This document shows, piece by piece, positions 1-7,945 of a DNA stretch of 36,322 nucleotides. A program made the translations under genes and the position numbers. Position 1 is the stretch's first letter, and each line of letters starts with the position of its first letter. Below the pieces are notes generated by a model. The model made no database searches. It was given only the letters and a program-made list of their open reading frames with translations, and had not been told where the DNA came from. The DNA is taken from positions 1 through 36,322 of the forward strand of contig JALEMS010000076.1 in assembly GCA_022768185.1 (NCBI GenBank). Reading direction: 5' to 3'. The DNA is from Clostridiales bacterium. GTDB lineage: Bacteria; Bacillota; Clostridia; Oscillospirales; Oscillospiraceae.

Positions 1-1
1 C

Positions 2-304
2 GTCAACCGCGGCAGCGACAAGCGCATGCACATCAGCGTCGACGCGGAAAACTACCGTGCCAAGCGGGAGGAAAGCCTGGTACGTCTGGCGGAAAAAATG
101 GCGGCCAAGGTGCTCAAATATAAGCGGAGCATGGCGCTGGAGCCCATGAATTCCTATGAGCGACATGTGATCCACACCGCCCTCCAGAATTATGAAGGAG
201 TGTCCACGAGCTCCACGGGTGTCGAGCCCAACCGGCGCGTGGTCGTTACCTATGAAAAGCCTCAGGTAAAATCGACCAGACCCGAAAGCAGGGAATGGAG
301 TTAA
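2..304 (+). CDS. khpB: Jag/KhpB RNA-binding protein, C-terminal part (5' end outside window)
   Basis: The reading frame is open from the left edge, so only the last 100 residues or so are present. They match the end of the KH domain and the R3H domain of Jag/KhpB/EloR: a 'RMHISVDAENYR' stretch, then 'LALEPM'-like and 'NSYERHVIHTALQ' segments typical of the R3H helix, ending in the family's 'PNRRVVVTYE'. In Firmicutes this protein binds RNA together with KhpA and influences cell elongation and division. The stop codon is followed 13 bases later by acpP, whose ribosome binding site abuts this stop. The N-terminal Jag domain cannot be checked here. Confidence 0.88.
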   Translation, partial: VNRGSDKRMHISVDAENYRAKREESLVRLAEKMAAKVLKYKRSMALEPMNSYERHVIHTALQNYEGVSTSSTGVEPNRRVVVTYEKPQVKSTRPESREWS

Positions 305-317
305 GGAGAAGAAGAGC

Positions 318-548
318 ATGTTTTTCGAAAAGGTCAGAGAGCTTCTTTCCAAGCAGTTTGAGATCAGCGAAGACCAGATCACCATGGACACCAGCATCAT
401 CGACGACCTCGGCGCAGATTCTCTTGACGTTGTGGAGTTGATTATGTCCCTCGAGGAGGAGTTCAACATTGTCATCTCAGAGGAAGCGGCCGCCGGTATC
501 ACAACCGTCCGCGAGGTCGTGGAGTTTTTGGAGAAGAACGTCGATTGA
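318..548 (+). CDS. acpP: Acyl carrier protein
   Basis: A 76-residue acidic helical protein of the usual ACP length. The phosphopantetheine attachment motif 'GADSLDVVEL' is present, with Ser35 as the modified residue, and the helix III region is intact. It carries growing acyl chains for type II fatty acid synthesis in the cytoplasm. The start is fixed by AAGGAG at 303-308, nine bases upstream of ATG. A strong terminator follows immediately, so acpP is probably the last gene of the transcript that includes jag. The usual fab neighbours are not in this window. Confidence 0.97.
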   Translation: MFFEKVRELLSKQFEISEDQITMDTSIIDDLGADSLDVVELIMSLEEEFNIVISEEAAAGITTVREVVEFLEKNVD

Positions 549-556
549 TCCGCAGC

Positions 557-588
557 GGGGCCGGCAGAAAGCCGGCCCCTTTTCTTTT
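557..588 (+). terminator. Intrinsic terminator after acpP
   Basis: A perfect 9-bp GC stem (557-565 with 571-579) and a 5-base loop are followed by a run of T broken by one C. It lies 8 bases after the acpP stop and separates it from the holB promoter. Confidence 0.9.
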
Positions 589-602
589 CCCGATCGGTGA
601 AA

Positions 603-631
603 TTGACTTGCCGGAAAGAAGATGATATGAT
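603..631 (+). promoter_or_regulatory. Predicted sigma-A promoter for holB-ricT
   Basis: TTGACT (603-608), a 17-base spacer and TATGAT (626-631) lie between the acpP terminator and the holB ribosome binding site. The placement and spacing are good; it has been read by eye only. Confidence 0.6.
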
Positions 632-669
632 AAAATTTACAGGATGTCGCGCGGAAGGGAGGGAATGCT

Positions 670-1440
670 GTGGCGCATCTGTCACATGCATGGATTGTCG
701 TCTCGTCCGCACCGGAAGAACGGGAGCTGCAGGCCGCTGCGCTGGCTGCGGCAATCGTCTGTCGGCAGCAGAACGGGGCGTCCTGCGGCCAGTGCCGGGA
801 CTGCCGCAAGGCGCTGGCGGGTATCCATCCGGACATCATCCGCATGGAGCGTGAGACCGGGGAAGACGGAAAGCCGCGCCGCGAGCTGTATGTCAATCAG
901 ATCCGCGCGCTGTGTGTGGACGCTTATGTGCTGCCCAATGAGGCGGCGCGCAAGGTGTATATCATTCCCGAGGCGGACAAAATGAATGAGGCGGCGCAGA
1001 ATGCGCTGCTCAAGCTGCTGGAGGAGCCGCCGGCGTATGCCGCATTCATCCTGTGCACCGGAAATCCGGAAGGCCTGCTGCCAACCGTGCGTTCCCGCTG
1101 TGCCGTGCGTCAGTATGCCGGGCTGCAGGCGGCGTTTTCCGATGAGGCCGAGGCCGGTGCGCAACAGCTGCTGCAGGCAGTTGCTGCGGGCAGCCGGTCG
1201 GAGCTGTTTGCCTGCTGTATGGAGCTGGCCGGCTGCACGACACAGCAGGCGCTCGAGTTGGTGGAATGTGCCGAATGCCGGTGTGCGCAGATGCTCTGCG
1301 CGCAGCGCGATGCGATGGGACTGCCGGCAGAGCGGCTGGCCGCTCTCCACCGACTGCTTGTGCAGAGCGCAGACCGGCTGCACGTCAACGCAAATGTGAA
1401 ACAATTGTTCGGCATGGTTGCCGTAATTGCTTTGAAATGA
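670..1440 (+). CDS. holB: DNA polymerase III subunit delta'
   Basis: A 256-residue clamp-loader subunit of the delta' family. The N-terminal AAA+ fold carries the zinc module (Cys31, Cys39, Cys42, Cys45) typical of delta'/DnaX proteins. Further on come 'NALLKLLEEPP' and the 'VRSRC' sensor motif. No Walker A loop is visible, as expected for the non-ATPase delta' subunit. It works in the replisome to load the beta clamp. The start is GTG at 670, chosen because AGGGAGGG ends a few bases upstream. It sits 10 bases ahead of ricT, the same pairing as holB-yaaT in other Firmicutes, and has its own predicted promoter. Confidence 0.92.
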   Translation: MAHLSHAWIVVSSAPEERELQAAALAAAIVCRQQNGASCGQCRDCRKALAGIHPDIIRMERETGEDGKPRRELYVNQIRALCVDAYVLPNEAARKVYIIPEADKMNEAAQNALLKLLEEPPAYAAFILCTGNPEGLLPTVRSRCAVRQYAGLQAAFSDEAEAGAQQLLQAVAAGSRSELFACCMELAGCTTQQALELVECAECRCAQMLCAQRDAMGLPAERLAALHRLLVQSADRLHVNANVKQLFGMVAVIALK

Positions 1441-1450
1441 GGATACGCAC

Positions 1451-2965
1451 TTGATTGAGGTTATTGGCGTCCGGTTCAAAAACCGGGGCAAGGTATATTA
1501 TTTTTCTCCCAATGGTTTGAAGGTCGAGGAGGGACAGAAGGTCGTCGTCGAGACGGCGAAGGGGCTGGAGCTGGCAGACTGCGCGCAGGGCAACCATTAT
1601 GTGCTGGAAGGCCGCGTGGTGGAGCCGCTGCGGCCGTTGGTGCGCCTGGCGACGGCGGATGATCTCCGAGTGGCCGAGATCAATAAGGCCCGCGAGAAGG
1701 AAGCATTTGATATTTGCCTGAAGAAAATCGCCGCTCACAAGCTGGAGATGAAGCTGGTGGACGTCGAATGCAGCTTTGAAGGCAACAAAATCCTGTTCTT
1801 TTTTACGGCAGACGGGAGGGTAGACTTCCGCGAGCTGGTGAAGGATCTGGCTTCTGTTTTTCGCAGCCGCATTGAGCTGCGGCAAATCGGCGTGCGCGAC
1901 GAGGCGAAAATGCTCGGCGGCATTGGCATCTGCGGCCGTCCGTTTTGCTGCAGCCAGTTTTTGGACGAGTTTCAGCCGGTTTCCACAAAGATGGCAAAGC
2001 TCCAGTCCATGTCGCTCAACCCGGCAAAAATTTCCGGCAGCTGCGGCAGACTGATGTGCTGCCTGCGCTATGAGCAGGAGGCCTATGAGGAGCTGACAAA
2101 GAATGTGCCGAAAAACGGCGCGTTCGTGGAAACAAGGGACGGCTTCGGCAGTGTGGCGCAGGTGAACCTGCTGCGGCAGACGGTGAGTGTGCGCCTCGAC
2201 AACGACCGGGACAACGCGGTACACACCTATCCTGCTTCCGAGGTGGTCACCGTACCGGGCGGTCGCCCGAAGGACGGCTCCGAGCCGGTGTCCACGCTGG
2301 TGCTGCCGCCCGAGCCGGAGCGGAAGGACGAGGAGCCTGCCAACCTTTTCTCCAGCTGGATCATGCCGGACATGCTGCCGGAAATGCCGCAGGAGACCGA
2401 GAGCCGGCCTGCAAAGCCTGCGCCGGAGCATCCGGCGGAGGCCGGGGCAGGCTCCGGCGGAGGAAGCGGGCGGCGCCGCTCGTCCCGCCGCGGCCGCAGC
2501 GGCGGCCGCCCGGATGGCGGCGAGCATCCGGCAAGGGCAGAGCAGGCCGAGCGTGAACGGGGCGAGGCATCTGCCGCGCCGCGCCGAACCGGCCAGAAGC
2601 GCCCGCAGAGCGAAAAGCAGGACGGCGGAAGAGGCGGCCGCGGCAAGCCCCAGGAGAAAAAGGCTGCTGTGCGTCCGGCGGGCGAAAAGCGCCACACGGC
2701 AAAGCCGCAGGGCGAGAAGAGCACGGAAAAAAAGCCGCAGAATGAGCGATCGGCTCAGCCGCGCCGCGCACAGGAGGAGAAGAACCGTCTGCCGCAGCCG
2801 CGTCGTACGGAACCCCGGCCCGAGCAGTCTCAGACTGCCGCGCCCGCAGCAGAGGGCAAGACCGGCGAGGCAAAGAAATCCGGGTCCGGCCGCCGCCGGC
2901 ACTATTACGGACGCTCTCGCGGAGGGCGGGACGGCGGCCCGAAGACGCCGCCGGCCGCAACCTGA
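1451..2965 (+). CDS. ricT: RicT/YaaT (PSP1 domain) with long disordered basic C-terminal tail
   Basis: Residues 1-275 match RicT/YaaT, part of the RicAFT complex that carries iron-sulfur clusters and works with RNase Y in mRNA maturation, sporulation and competence. The conserved cysteines are seen at 161, 166 and 167 ('CGRPFCC') and at 198, 203 and 204 ('CGRLMCC'). The start is TTG at 1451, with a GAGG element overlapping the holB stop, so translation is probably coupled. The family is usually about 275 residues; this protein is 504. The extra 230 residues are low-complexity and rich in Arg, Gly, Lys, Glu, Pro and Gln, with RGG-like patches. They look disordered and nucleic-acid-binding by composition, which is an inference. 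Base usage of the tail is not foreign to the neighbours. Confidence 0.92.
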   Translation: MIEVIGVRFKNRGKVYYFSPNGLKVEEGQKVVVETAKGLELADCAQGNHYVLEGRVVEPLRPLVRLATADDLRVAEINKAREKEAFDICLKKIAAHKLEMKLVDVECSFEGNKILFFFTADGRVDFRELVKDLASVFRSRIELRQIGVRDEAKMLGGIGICGRPFCCSQFLDEFQPVSTKMAKLQSMSLNPAKISGSCGRLMCCLRYEQEAYEELTKNVPKNGAFVETRDGFGSVAQVNLLRQTVSVRLDNDRDNAVHTYPASEVVTVPGGRPKDGSEPVSTLVLPPEPERKDEEPANLFSSWIMPDMLPEMPQETESRPAKPAPEHPAEAGAGSGGGSGRRRSSRRGRSGGRPDGGEHPARAEQAERERGEASAAPRRTGQKRPQSEKQDGGRGGRGKPQEKKAAVRPAGEKRHTAKPQGEKSTEKKPQNERSAQPRRAQEEKNRLPQPRRTEPRPEQSQTAAPAAEGKTGEAKKSGSGRRRHYYGRSRGGRDGGPKTPPAAT

Positions 2966-2999
2966 TGCGGGATTGCCACGCAGCTGAAAAGCATAAACA

Positions 3000-3053
3000 A
3001 AAGCGTCTGACGGCGCTGCCCGGATTGACAGGGCAGCGCCGTCAGGCGCTTTT
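3000..3053. terminator. Bidirectional terminator between ricT and the SDR gene
   Basis: A stem of about 22 bp (3000-3020 with 32-52 of the same block) has only one or two G-T pairs. It ends in TTTT on the plus strand and CTTTTGTTTA on the minus strand, and lies between two convergent genes. Confidence 0.9.
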
Positions 3054-3096
3054 GGCGCAGATGGCCGCAGAACGGCCGGCTGGCGCATTTGAAGAA

Positions 3097-3801
3097 TCAG
3101 ACGGCAAATCCACCGTCGACGCCGATGACCTGCCCCGTGATGAACGAGGCGCGGTCTGAGGCGAGAAAGGCCACCAGTTCCGCCACGTCCTCCGGCTGCC
3201 CGAGACGGCACAGCGGCGTGTCGTCGGCGAGGGCGGCGCGGTCGTCTGCCGTGAGCGGGGCAAGCATATCCGTGTCAATGACGCCGGGGGCCACGCAGTT
3301 TGCACGGATCCCGGACGGGCCCAGCTCCTTTGCAAGCGATTTGGTCAGACCGATGACGGCGGCCTTCGTAGCGGAATAGGCGGCCTCGCACGATGCCCCG
3401 CGCAGACCCCAGATGGAGGTGAGGTTGATGATGCAGCCGGCCTTTTCGTGCACCATGTATCCGATGGCAGCACGGCAGCAGCGGAACATGCCGTCGATAT
3501 TGACGGAGAAAATGGCGCGCCAGTCGGCCTCCGTGAGGTCGGTGAGCAGGCCGTAGGAGGCCACGCCGGCGTTGTTCACCAGGAGATCGACCCCGCCGAT
3601 CCTGTCGAAGAGCGCATCGACCGATTCCGGATCGGATACGTCGCAGGAGACGGCGCGGATGCCCTCGGCGGCCAGCGCGGCAGCCTGCGCTTCCGCACTG
3701 CGGCTGGCAGCCCAGACCTGCCAGCCCTCGCGTGTCAGCACCCGTGCGATGGCCAGCCCGATGCCGCGGGATGCGCCGGTGACCAGAGCGGTCTTATTCA
3801 T
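3097..3801 (-). CDS. SDR family oxidoreductase (FabG-like)
   Basis: A 234-residue classical short-chain dehydrogenase/reductase. It has the NAD(P)-binding 'TGASRGIG' at 8-15, 'NNAG' at 76-79, and the catalytic set Asn101, Ser129, Tyr142 and Lys146 ('YSATK'). The C-terminal 'ITGQVIGVDGGF' is typical of 3-oxoacyl-ACP reductases. It may be FabG or a related sugar or alcohol dehydrogenase. The gene stands alone, far from any fab cluster, so the substrate is uncertain. The start is the ATG at 3801, preceded by AAGGAG; the much longer upstream extension of the frame has no family similarity. It is convergent with ricT and divergent from the small-gene cassette at 3883. Confidence 0.9.
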   Translation of the reverse strand: MNKTALVTGASRGIGLAIARVLTREGWQVWAASRSAEAQAAALAAEGIRAVSCDVSDPESVDALFDRIGGVDLLVNNAGVASYGLLTDLTEADWRAIFSVNIDGMFRCCRAAIGYMVHEKAGCIINLTSIWGLRGASCEAAYSATKAAVIGLTKSLAKELGPSGIRANCVAPGVIDTDMLAPLTADDRAALADDTPLCRLGQPEDVAELVAFLASDRASFITGQVIGVDGGFAV

Positions 3802-3882
3802 GGAAGTGCTCCTTTCAGGGCTGTGCCGGGTAACATCCCGGCGCAGGGAGAATATACTGTTAGTGCGAGAGGAGGGGATCGG

Positions 3883-4122
3883 ATGCAGGACGTGCAGAAA
3901 ACGGCCCGCGCGCTCGAGCAGAGCGGTAAGGCCGACCAGCTCAGGCGGCTTGCGGAATCGGACGCCGGGCGTGAGATCAGCCGGATGGTGGACGCTGCTG
4001 CGGTGGAGCAGGCGGCAAAGTCCGGCGACCAGGCGGCGCTGCGCAAAATTTTGACGCAGGTGCTGAGCACGGACGCCGGGCGGCGTCTGGCGCAGCAGCT
4101 CAACGAGACCATGAAGGACTGA
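3883..4122 (+). CDS. Small helical protein of unknown function (cassette gene 1)
   Basis: A 79-residue protein predicted to be all helix, rich in Ala, Gln, Arg and Asp. I do not recognise a family. It contains what looks like an internal repeat: 'ESDAGREISRMVD' near residue 28 and 'STDAGRRLAQQLN' near residue 62. There is no signal peptide or membrane segment. The start is supported by GAGAGGAGGGG just upstream of ATG. It is 18 bases ahead of the next small gene and probably co-transcribed with both following genes. Confidence 0.75.
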   Translation: MQDVQKTARALEQSGKADQLRRLAESDAGREISRMVDAAAVEQAAKSGDQAALRKILTQVLSTDAGRRLAQQLNETMKD

Positions 4123-4140
4123 CGGAAGGGAGGCGCGCGC

Positions 4141-4518
4141 ATGAGCGGGCTGGAAGAACAGATCAGCCGTCTGCTTGGGGATCCCGCGGAAATGGAAAAG
4201 CTGACAAAGCTGGCGTCCTCGCTCATGGAGAGCGGGACATTTCCGACCGGGGGCGGGCAGCCGCCGTCCGCAGCGCTGCCGCAGCCGGCAGCGGAGGACG
4301 GCGGGCCGGATGTGCATATGCTGGCCTCCATGGGCCGGCTGATCGGGCAGGCCAATCAGGCTCCGGGGCGGGGCAGTGCCTTGATGGAGGCGCTCAAGCC
4401 CTATATGGCCGAAAAGCGGCAGGCGAAAATGGACAAGGCGATCCGCATTGCGCGCATGGCGAAGCTGGCAAAGCTGGCAATGGACGAATTTGGAGGAGAT
4501 GGCAATGGCGGCATATAA
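4141..4518 (+). CDS. Small protein of unknown function (cassette gene 2)
   Basis: A 125-residue protein. An N-terminal helix ('LEEQISRLLGDPAEMEKLTKLASSL') is followed by a Gly/Pro-rich linker at about 38-58. A basic helical end follows, with 'MAEKRQAKMDKAIRIARMAKLAKLA' as its core. There is no signal peptide or membrane segment, and I recognise no family. A GGAAGGGAGG ribosome binding site precedes ATG 4141. The next gene's start lies inside the last codons of this one, so translation is probably coupled. The basic amphipathic end could contact membrane or nucleic acid; that is only an inference. Confidence 0.75.
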   Translation: MSGLEEQISRLLGDPAEMEKLTKLASSLMESGTFPTGGGQPPSAALPQPAAEDGGPDVHMLASMGRLIGQANQAPGRGSALMEALKPYMAEKRQAKMDKAIRIARMAKLAKLAMDEFGGDGNGGI

Positions 4519-4927
4519 CCGGTATCAGGGCAACAGCGGACGGGTGATCCGCGTGCAGGAGGAGCCGGAGCGGCAGGCCTCGCGGTCCGGCAAGCACCTG
4601 TCCCAGCCGCATACGCTGCCGGAGCCTCCCGCTCCGTCAAAGCCCGCAGCGCAGGCACAGCGGGTACAGCCGCACGCTGCAGGCACACAACGAAAACAGG
4701 CACAGGCGCCGCCGCCTGTGCCTGCCGGAAATGCGCTGGGACGACGTCTGCCGCTGACACAGCCGTCCGGACGGCTGCCGGAGCTGTTCGGCGGCTTGCT
4801 GGAGCGGCTCTCTCCGCAACAGATGGAAACCGAGGATCTGATCCTGCTGCTGATTTTATACCTGCTCTACCGCGACAGCGGGGACAGCGAGCTGCTGATC
4901 ATGATGGGCGCGATGTTTCTGCTTTAG
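4505..4927 (+). CDS. Pro/Gln-rich protein with hydrophobic C-terminus, unknown function (cassette gene 3)
   Basis: A 140-residue protein. Residues 1-90 are low-complexity and rich in Pro, Gln, Ala and Arg. Residues 90-108 form a helix ('LPELFGGLLERL'). The end carries two short hydrophobic stretches: 111-122 ('DLILLLILYLLY') and 130-140 ('LLIMMGAMFLL'), split by charged 'RDSGDSE'. ATG 4505 is preferred over ATG 4499 because GGAGGA at 4492-4497 is correctly spaced only for the former. It overlaps the previous gene by 14 bases. Similar acidic-hydrophobic tails occur in small Clostridia proteins of unknown role; I do not assign a function. A terminator begins inside its stop codon. Confidence 0.75.
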   Translation: MAAYNRYQGNSGRVIRVQEEPERQASRSGKHLSQPHTLPEPPAPSKPAAQAQRVQPHAAGTQRKQAQAPPPVPAGNALGRRLPLTQPSGRLPELFGGLLERLSPQQMETEDLILLLILYLLYRDSGDSELLIMMGAMFLL

Positions 4928-4956
4928 CCTGCGCGGCTGCAGCCGTGCGGGCTTTT
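4926..4956 (+). terminator. Terminator of the small-gene cassette
   Basis: A 12-bp stem with two G-T pairs and a TGCA loop (4926-4937 with 4942-4953) is followed by TTTT. It overlaps the last base of the preceding stop codon. Confidence 0.7.
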
Positions 4957-4967
4957 GCGGCGTCTGC

Positions 4968-5690
4968 TCACGCGGGCGGCGCAAACAGCGCCTCGTCCGG
5001 CGGGGTCAGCGTGGGCGCGTCGGAGGTCATGCTGTAAACGAGCGTGTCGCCGTCGTAGGTCTCGCAGCCCATCAGCAGGCCGGTGGAAGCCGAGACGTAC
5101 ACACGGTTGAGGTAGCCCAGCTCGCCGTCGGTGTATTCGGCGTAGATACAGGATGTATCCTGAAAGAGCTTATAGCCCGCGCCGGTGATGGCGCGTGTCG
5201 GAAGCGCAAGCATGTCCTCGTAGGTGAGACAGCGCAGCCAGACGTCCGCCTGTGCATAGCCTGCATCGTCTGCACGGCAGTGGTATACGCCGTCGGCGTT
5301 GTCATACCAGATCCACAGCCCGTCCGGACGAATGAGGAGATTGCGCTTGCCGGTGTGCAGGAGCGTGCAGCCGTCGGAGGTCTGCTCTGTGATGCTTTCG
5401 ATGCTGCTGCTGTCCTGCCAGAAGGTGCGCACGGTGACGGTGCGGGAATAGGCCGTTTCGCGCTGCAGGCTGGCTATGACGGCCTGTACGGTCTCCGGTG
5501 TGACGTCCGCCTTACGGAAGGGGCTGCTGCCGGCTGGGTCGGTGTTTTCCTCTCCGGCGACGGCGTCCGGCAGAATGACGGGCGTCGTTTCCAGGCGCAG
5601 CCAGGGGCAGACGAAAAACAGCACGGCAACGAGCACAATGGCTGCCAGCACGACAAGCGCCGGCGCAAGCAGGCCGTGCGGCCGCTTCAC
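4968..5690 (-). CDS. Membrane-anchored extracytoplasmic protein, unknown function
   Basis: A 240-residue protein with a single N-terminal membrane segment (about 8-30) after a short basic start ('MKRPHG'), so most of it should lie outside the membrane. The rest is a mixed beta-rich domain without a motif I can name. It resembles in outline the outer-membrane-lipoprotein-carrier-like or sigma-regulator-like domains that read 'TVTVRTFW... GKRNLLIRPDGLWIWYD', but I would not assign a family. The start is GTG at 5690, preceded by GGAGGA. It overlaps the end of the epimerase gene by 4 bases (GTGA) and is therefore translationally coupled to it. It is the last gene of the leftward run. Confidence 0.8.
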   Translation of the reverse strand: MKRPHGLLAPALVVLAAIVLVAVLFFVCPWLRLETTPVILPDAVAGEENTDPAGSSPFRKADVTPETVQAVIASLQRETAYSRTVTVRTFWQDSSSIESITEQTSDGCTLLHTGKRNLLIRPDGLWIWYDNADGVYHCRADDAGYAQADVWLRCLTYEDMLALPTRAITGAGYKLFQDTSCIYAEYTDGELGYLNRVYVSASTGLLMGCETYDGDTLVYSMTSDAPTLTPPDEALFAPPA

Positions 5691-6826
5691 AGGAATTCCT
5701 CCGGCGGCGTGCTGCTTTTTCCGAAGTGCCAGGCGATGGCGTCCGCGATGCGAGCGCAGGCATGCCCGTCACCGTAGGGATTGACGGCGTGCGCCATGCC
5801 GGCGTAAAGCGCCTCATCCGTCAGCAGCTGTGCTGCCAGATGCAGCACCTCGTCCCGATCAACGCCGGCCAGGCGCACGGTGCCTGCTTCGACGGCCTCG
5901 GGCCGCTCGGTCTCGCGGCGCAGGACAAGCACAGGCTTGCCGAGGGCGGGGGCCTCCTCCTGAAGGCCGCCGGAATCGGTCATGATAAAATAGGAGCGGG
6001 CCATCAGTCGGTGCATATCGAAGACATCCAGCGGCTCGATGAGGTGGATGTTCGGCCTGCCGTCCAGCTCCTCGTGCGCCGCCTGGCGCACCGTGGGGCT
6101 GAGGTGCACGGGATAGACGACCTCCACATTCGGGAATGCCTCGGACAGCGCGCGCACGGCAGAGAAAATGCTGTGCATCGGCGCACCGTAGTTCTCGCGG
6201 CGATGGCACGTCATGGTAATGACGCGGCGGGTAAAATCGATCTGCTGCAGCTCCGGGCTGGAAAACGTCCCGTCGCCGATGGTGTAGGCCATCGCGTCAA
6301 TGACGGTGTTGCCGGTGACGTACACGTTTTCGGTCACGCCCTCACGGCGCAGGTTGTCCGCGTTGCGCCGGGTGGGCGCAAAATGCAGCTCGGCCAGCCG
6401 GGCCACAAGCAGACGGTTCATTTCCTCCGGGAAGGGGGAGCGGATATCGCCCGTGCGCAGACCGGCCTCGACGTGCCCGACGGGTACGCCTGCATAGAAG
6501 GCGGACAGCGCCGCCGAGAAGGTGGTGGTGGTGTCGCCGTGGACGAGCACAAGGTCGGGCTGTGCTGTGCGCAGCACGTCCTCCATGCCGTGCAGCACAC
6601 GGGCGGTGACGTCCGAGAGCGTCTGCCTCTGCTGCATGATGTCCAGATCGTAGTCCGCCGTAATGCCGAAGCACTGCATGACGCTGTCGAGCATCTCACG
6701 GTGCTGCGCCGTCAGGCAGACCTGACAGTTCAGCTCAGGCCGGCGGTTCAGCTCCAGCACGAGCGGAGCCATTTTGATCGCTTCCGGCCGTGTGCCGAAC
6801 ACGGCCATGACGTTAAGCTTTTGCAT
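5687..6826 (-). CDS. mnaA: UDP-N-acetylglucosamine 2-epimerase (non-hydrolysing)
   Basis: A protein of about 380 residues, the usual length of the WecB/MnaA family. 'FGTRPEAIKMAPL' is at the start, 'VHGDTTTTFSAAL' and 'HVEAGLRTGDI' follow, then the active-site region 'TCHRRENYG' and the UDP-binding 'SGGLQEEAP'. It converts UDP-GlcNAc to UDP-ManNAc, a precursor for the wall teichoic acid linkage unit or other surface glycans. Two adjacent ATGs are possible. The second (6826) is six bases from GGAGG and is preferred; ATG 6829 is only three away. Its 5' end overlaps the upstream phosphotransferase gene by 14 bases, which fits a single operon for one pathway. Confidence 0.95.
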   Translation of the reverse strand: MQKLNVMAVFGTRPEAIKMAPLVLELNRRPELNCQVCLTAQHREMLDSVMQCFGITADYDLDIMQQRQTLSDVTARVLHGMEDVLRTAQPDLVLVHGDTTTTFSAALSAFYAGVPVGHVEAGLRTGDIRSPFPEEMNRLLVARLAELHFAPTRRNADNLRREGVTENVYVTGNTVIDAMAYTIGDGTFSSPELQQIDFTRRVITMTCHRRENYGAPMHSIFSAVRALSEAFPNVEVVYPVHLSPTVRQAAHEELDGRPNIHLIEPLDVFDMHRLMARSYFIMTDSGGLQEEAPALGKPVLVLRRETERPEAVEAGTVRLAGVDRDEVLHLAAQLLTDEALYAGMAHAVNPYGDGHACARIADAIAWHFGKSSTPPEEFL

Positions 6827-7928
6827 CATGATCCTCCGAGGACCCGCCGGGGGCCTGCTTGTCCGGGTGATGGTGATGGTGGTCGTGTGCGCGCAGGGTG
6901 CGTGTGATGAATATGCCGACGACCACGGCGATGACGATCGCCAGCGCCAGCAGCCATATGCGCAGCCGTCCTGCCGCCGTGATGACCACGGCGTACAGGC
7001 CGAGCACGGCGCTGACGGAGTAGAGAATGGCGACGGCCTGCTTCTGGCTCAGCCCCATGTCGATGAGGCGGTGGTGGAAATGTCCGCGATCGGGCCGCAT
7101 GGGGTTCTGCCCGTGCAGCAGACGGCGGAAGAAGGCAAACAGCGTGTCGCACAGGGGGACGGCCAGCGCCATGATGGGCACGACAAAGGTGACCACGGCA
7201 TAGAATTTGAACATGCCGATGACCGAAACCGTCGAGAGCACATAGCCGAGCAGCAGCGCGCCGGTGTCGCCCATGAAAATTTTCGCGGGGTTGAAATTGT
7301 ACGGGATGAAGCCGAGGCATGCGCCCATGAGTGCGGCCAGAATCAGCGCGACATTGACCTCGCTGACCAGCAGCGCCACGACGAACATCGTCAGCGAAGC
7401 AATGGTCGACACGCCGCAGGCCAGCCCGTCCAGTCCGTCAATGAGGTTGACGGAGTTGGTGATGCCGACAATCCACAAAATGGTGAGCGGGACGGCAAGA
7501 AAGCCGAGGTTCACGCCCTCGACGGGACGAAATACATTGGGATTTGCGATGACCTGGATGACAACCCCGTGCAGCACGGCGACGACCGCCGCCACGATCT
7601 GCACCAGGAACTTCTGCCAGGCGCGCAGCGAGACGATGTCGTCGATAATGCCGACGATCACCATGATGACGGTGCCCAGCAGGATGCCGCGGACCTGCCG
7701 GCTGATGTCGACAAACAGCACCACGCTGATGAGAAAGCCGATGAAGATGGCAAGTCCGCCCATACGGGGGATGGGGTGATCGTGGACGCGGCGCGCCTCG
7801 CCGGGCACGTCAATGGCGCCGACGTTGATGGCAAAGGATTTTGCGATCGGTGTGGCGGCAAAGCTGATGACAAAGGCAATGACGATCGCCAGCAGCAGCC
7901 GGATCCACAGCGCGGTATGAGAAAGCAT
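6813..7928 (-). CDS. tagO: MraY/WecA/TagO-type undecaprenyl-phosphate sugar-1-phosphate transferase
   Basis: A 371-residue polytopic membrane protein with about ten hydrophobic segments. The family motifs are present in order: Asp96-Asp97 ('IIDDI'), 'NLIDGLDG' at 161-168, 'FMGDTG' at 218-223 and the cytoplasmic 'HFHHR' at 283-287. It moves GlcNAc-1-phosphate, most likely, from UDP-GlcNAc to undecaprenyl phosphate and so starts wall teichoic acid or surface polysaccharide synthesis. The adjacent epimerase supports this. MraY itself is less likely because of the WecA-type HHR loop. The last residues form a His-rich tail (His348, 350-354), which is unusual. The ribosome binding site is AGGGAG upstream of ATG 7928. 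Confidence 0.92.
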   Translation of the reverse strand: MLSHTALWIRLLLAIVIAFVISFAATPIAKSFAINVGAIDVPGEARRVHDHPIPRMGGLAIFIGFLISVVLFVDISRQVRGILLGTVIMVIVGIIDDIVSLRAWQKFLVQIVAAVVAVLHGVVIQVIANPNVFRPVEGVNLGFLAVPLTILWIVGITNSVNLIDGLDGLACGVSTIASLTMFVVALLVSEVNVALILAALMGACLGFIPYNFNPAKIFMGDTGALLLGYVLSTVSVIGMFKFYAVVTFVVPIMALAVPLCDTLFAFFRRLLHGQNPMRPDRGHFHHRLIDMGLSQKQAVAILYSVSAVLGLYAVVITAAGRLRIWLLALAIVIAVVVGIFITRTLRAHDHHHHHPDKQAPGGSSEDHDAKA

Positions 7929-7945
7929 GGCAGACGTCTCCCTGT

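Noticed and set aside
1385-3211. A 608-codon open frame on the minus strand opposite holB-ricT
   Set aside because: It is antisense to clear genes, Arg/Ala/Leu-rich, has no ribosome binding site and no recognisable domain; a shadow of GC-rich codon use.
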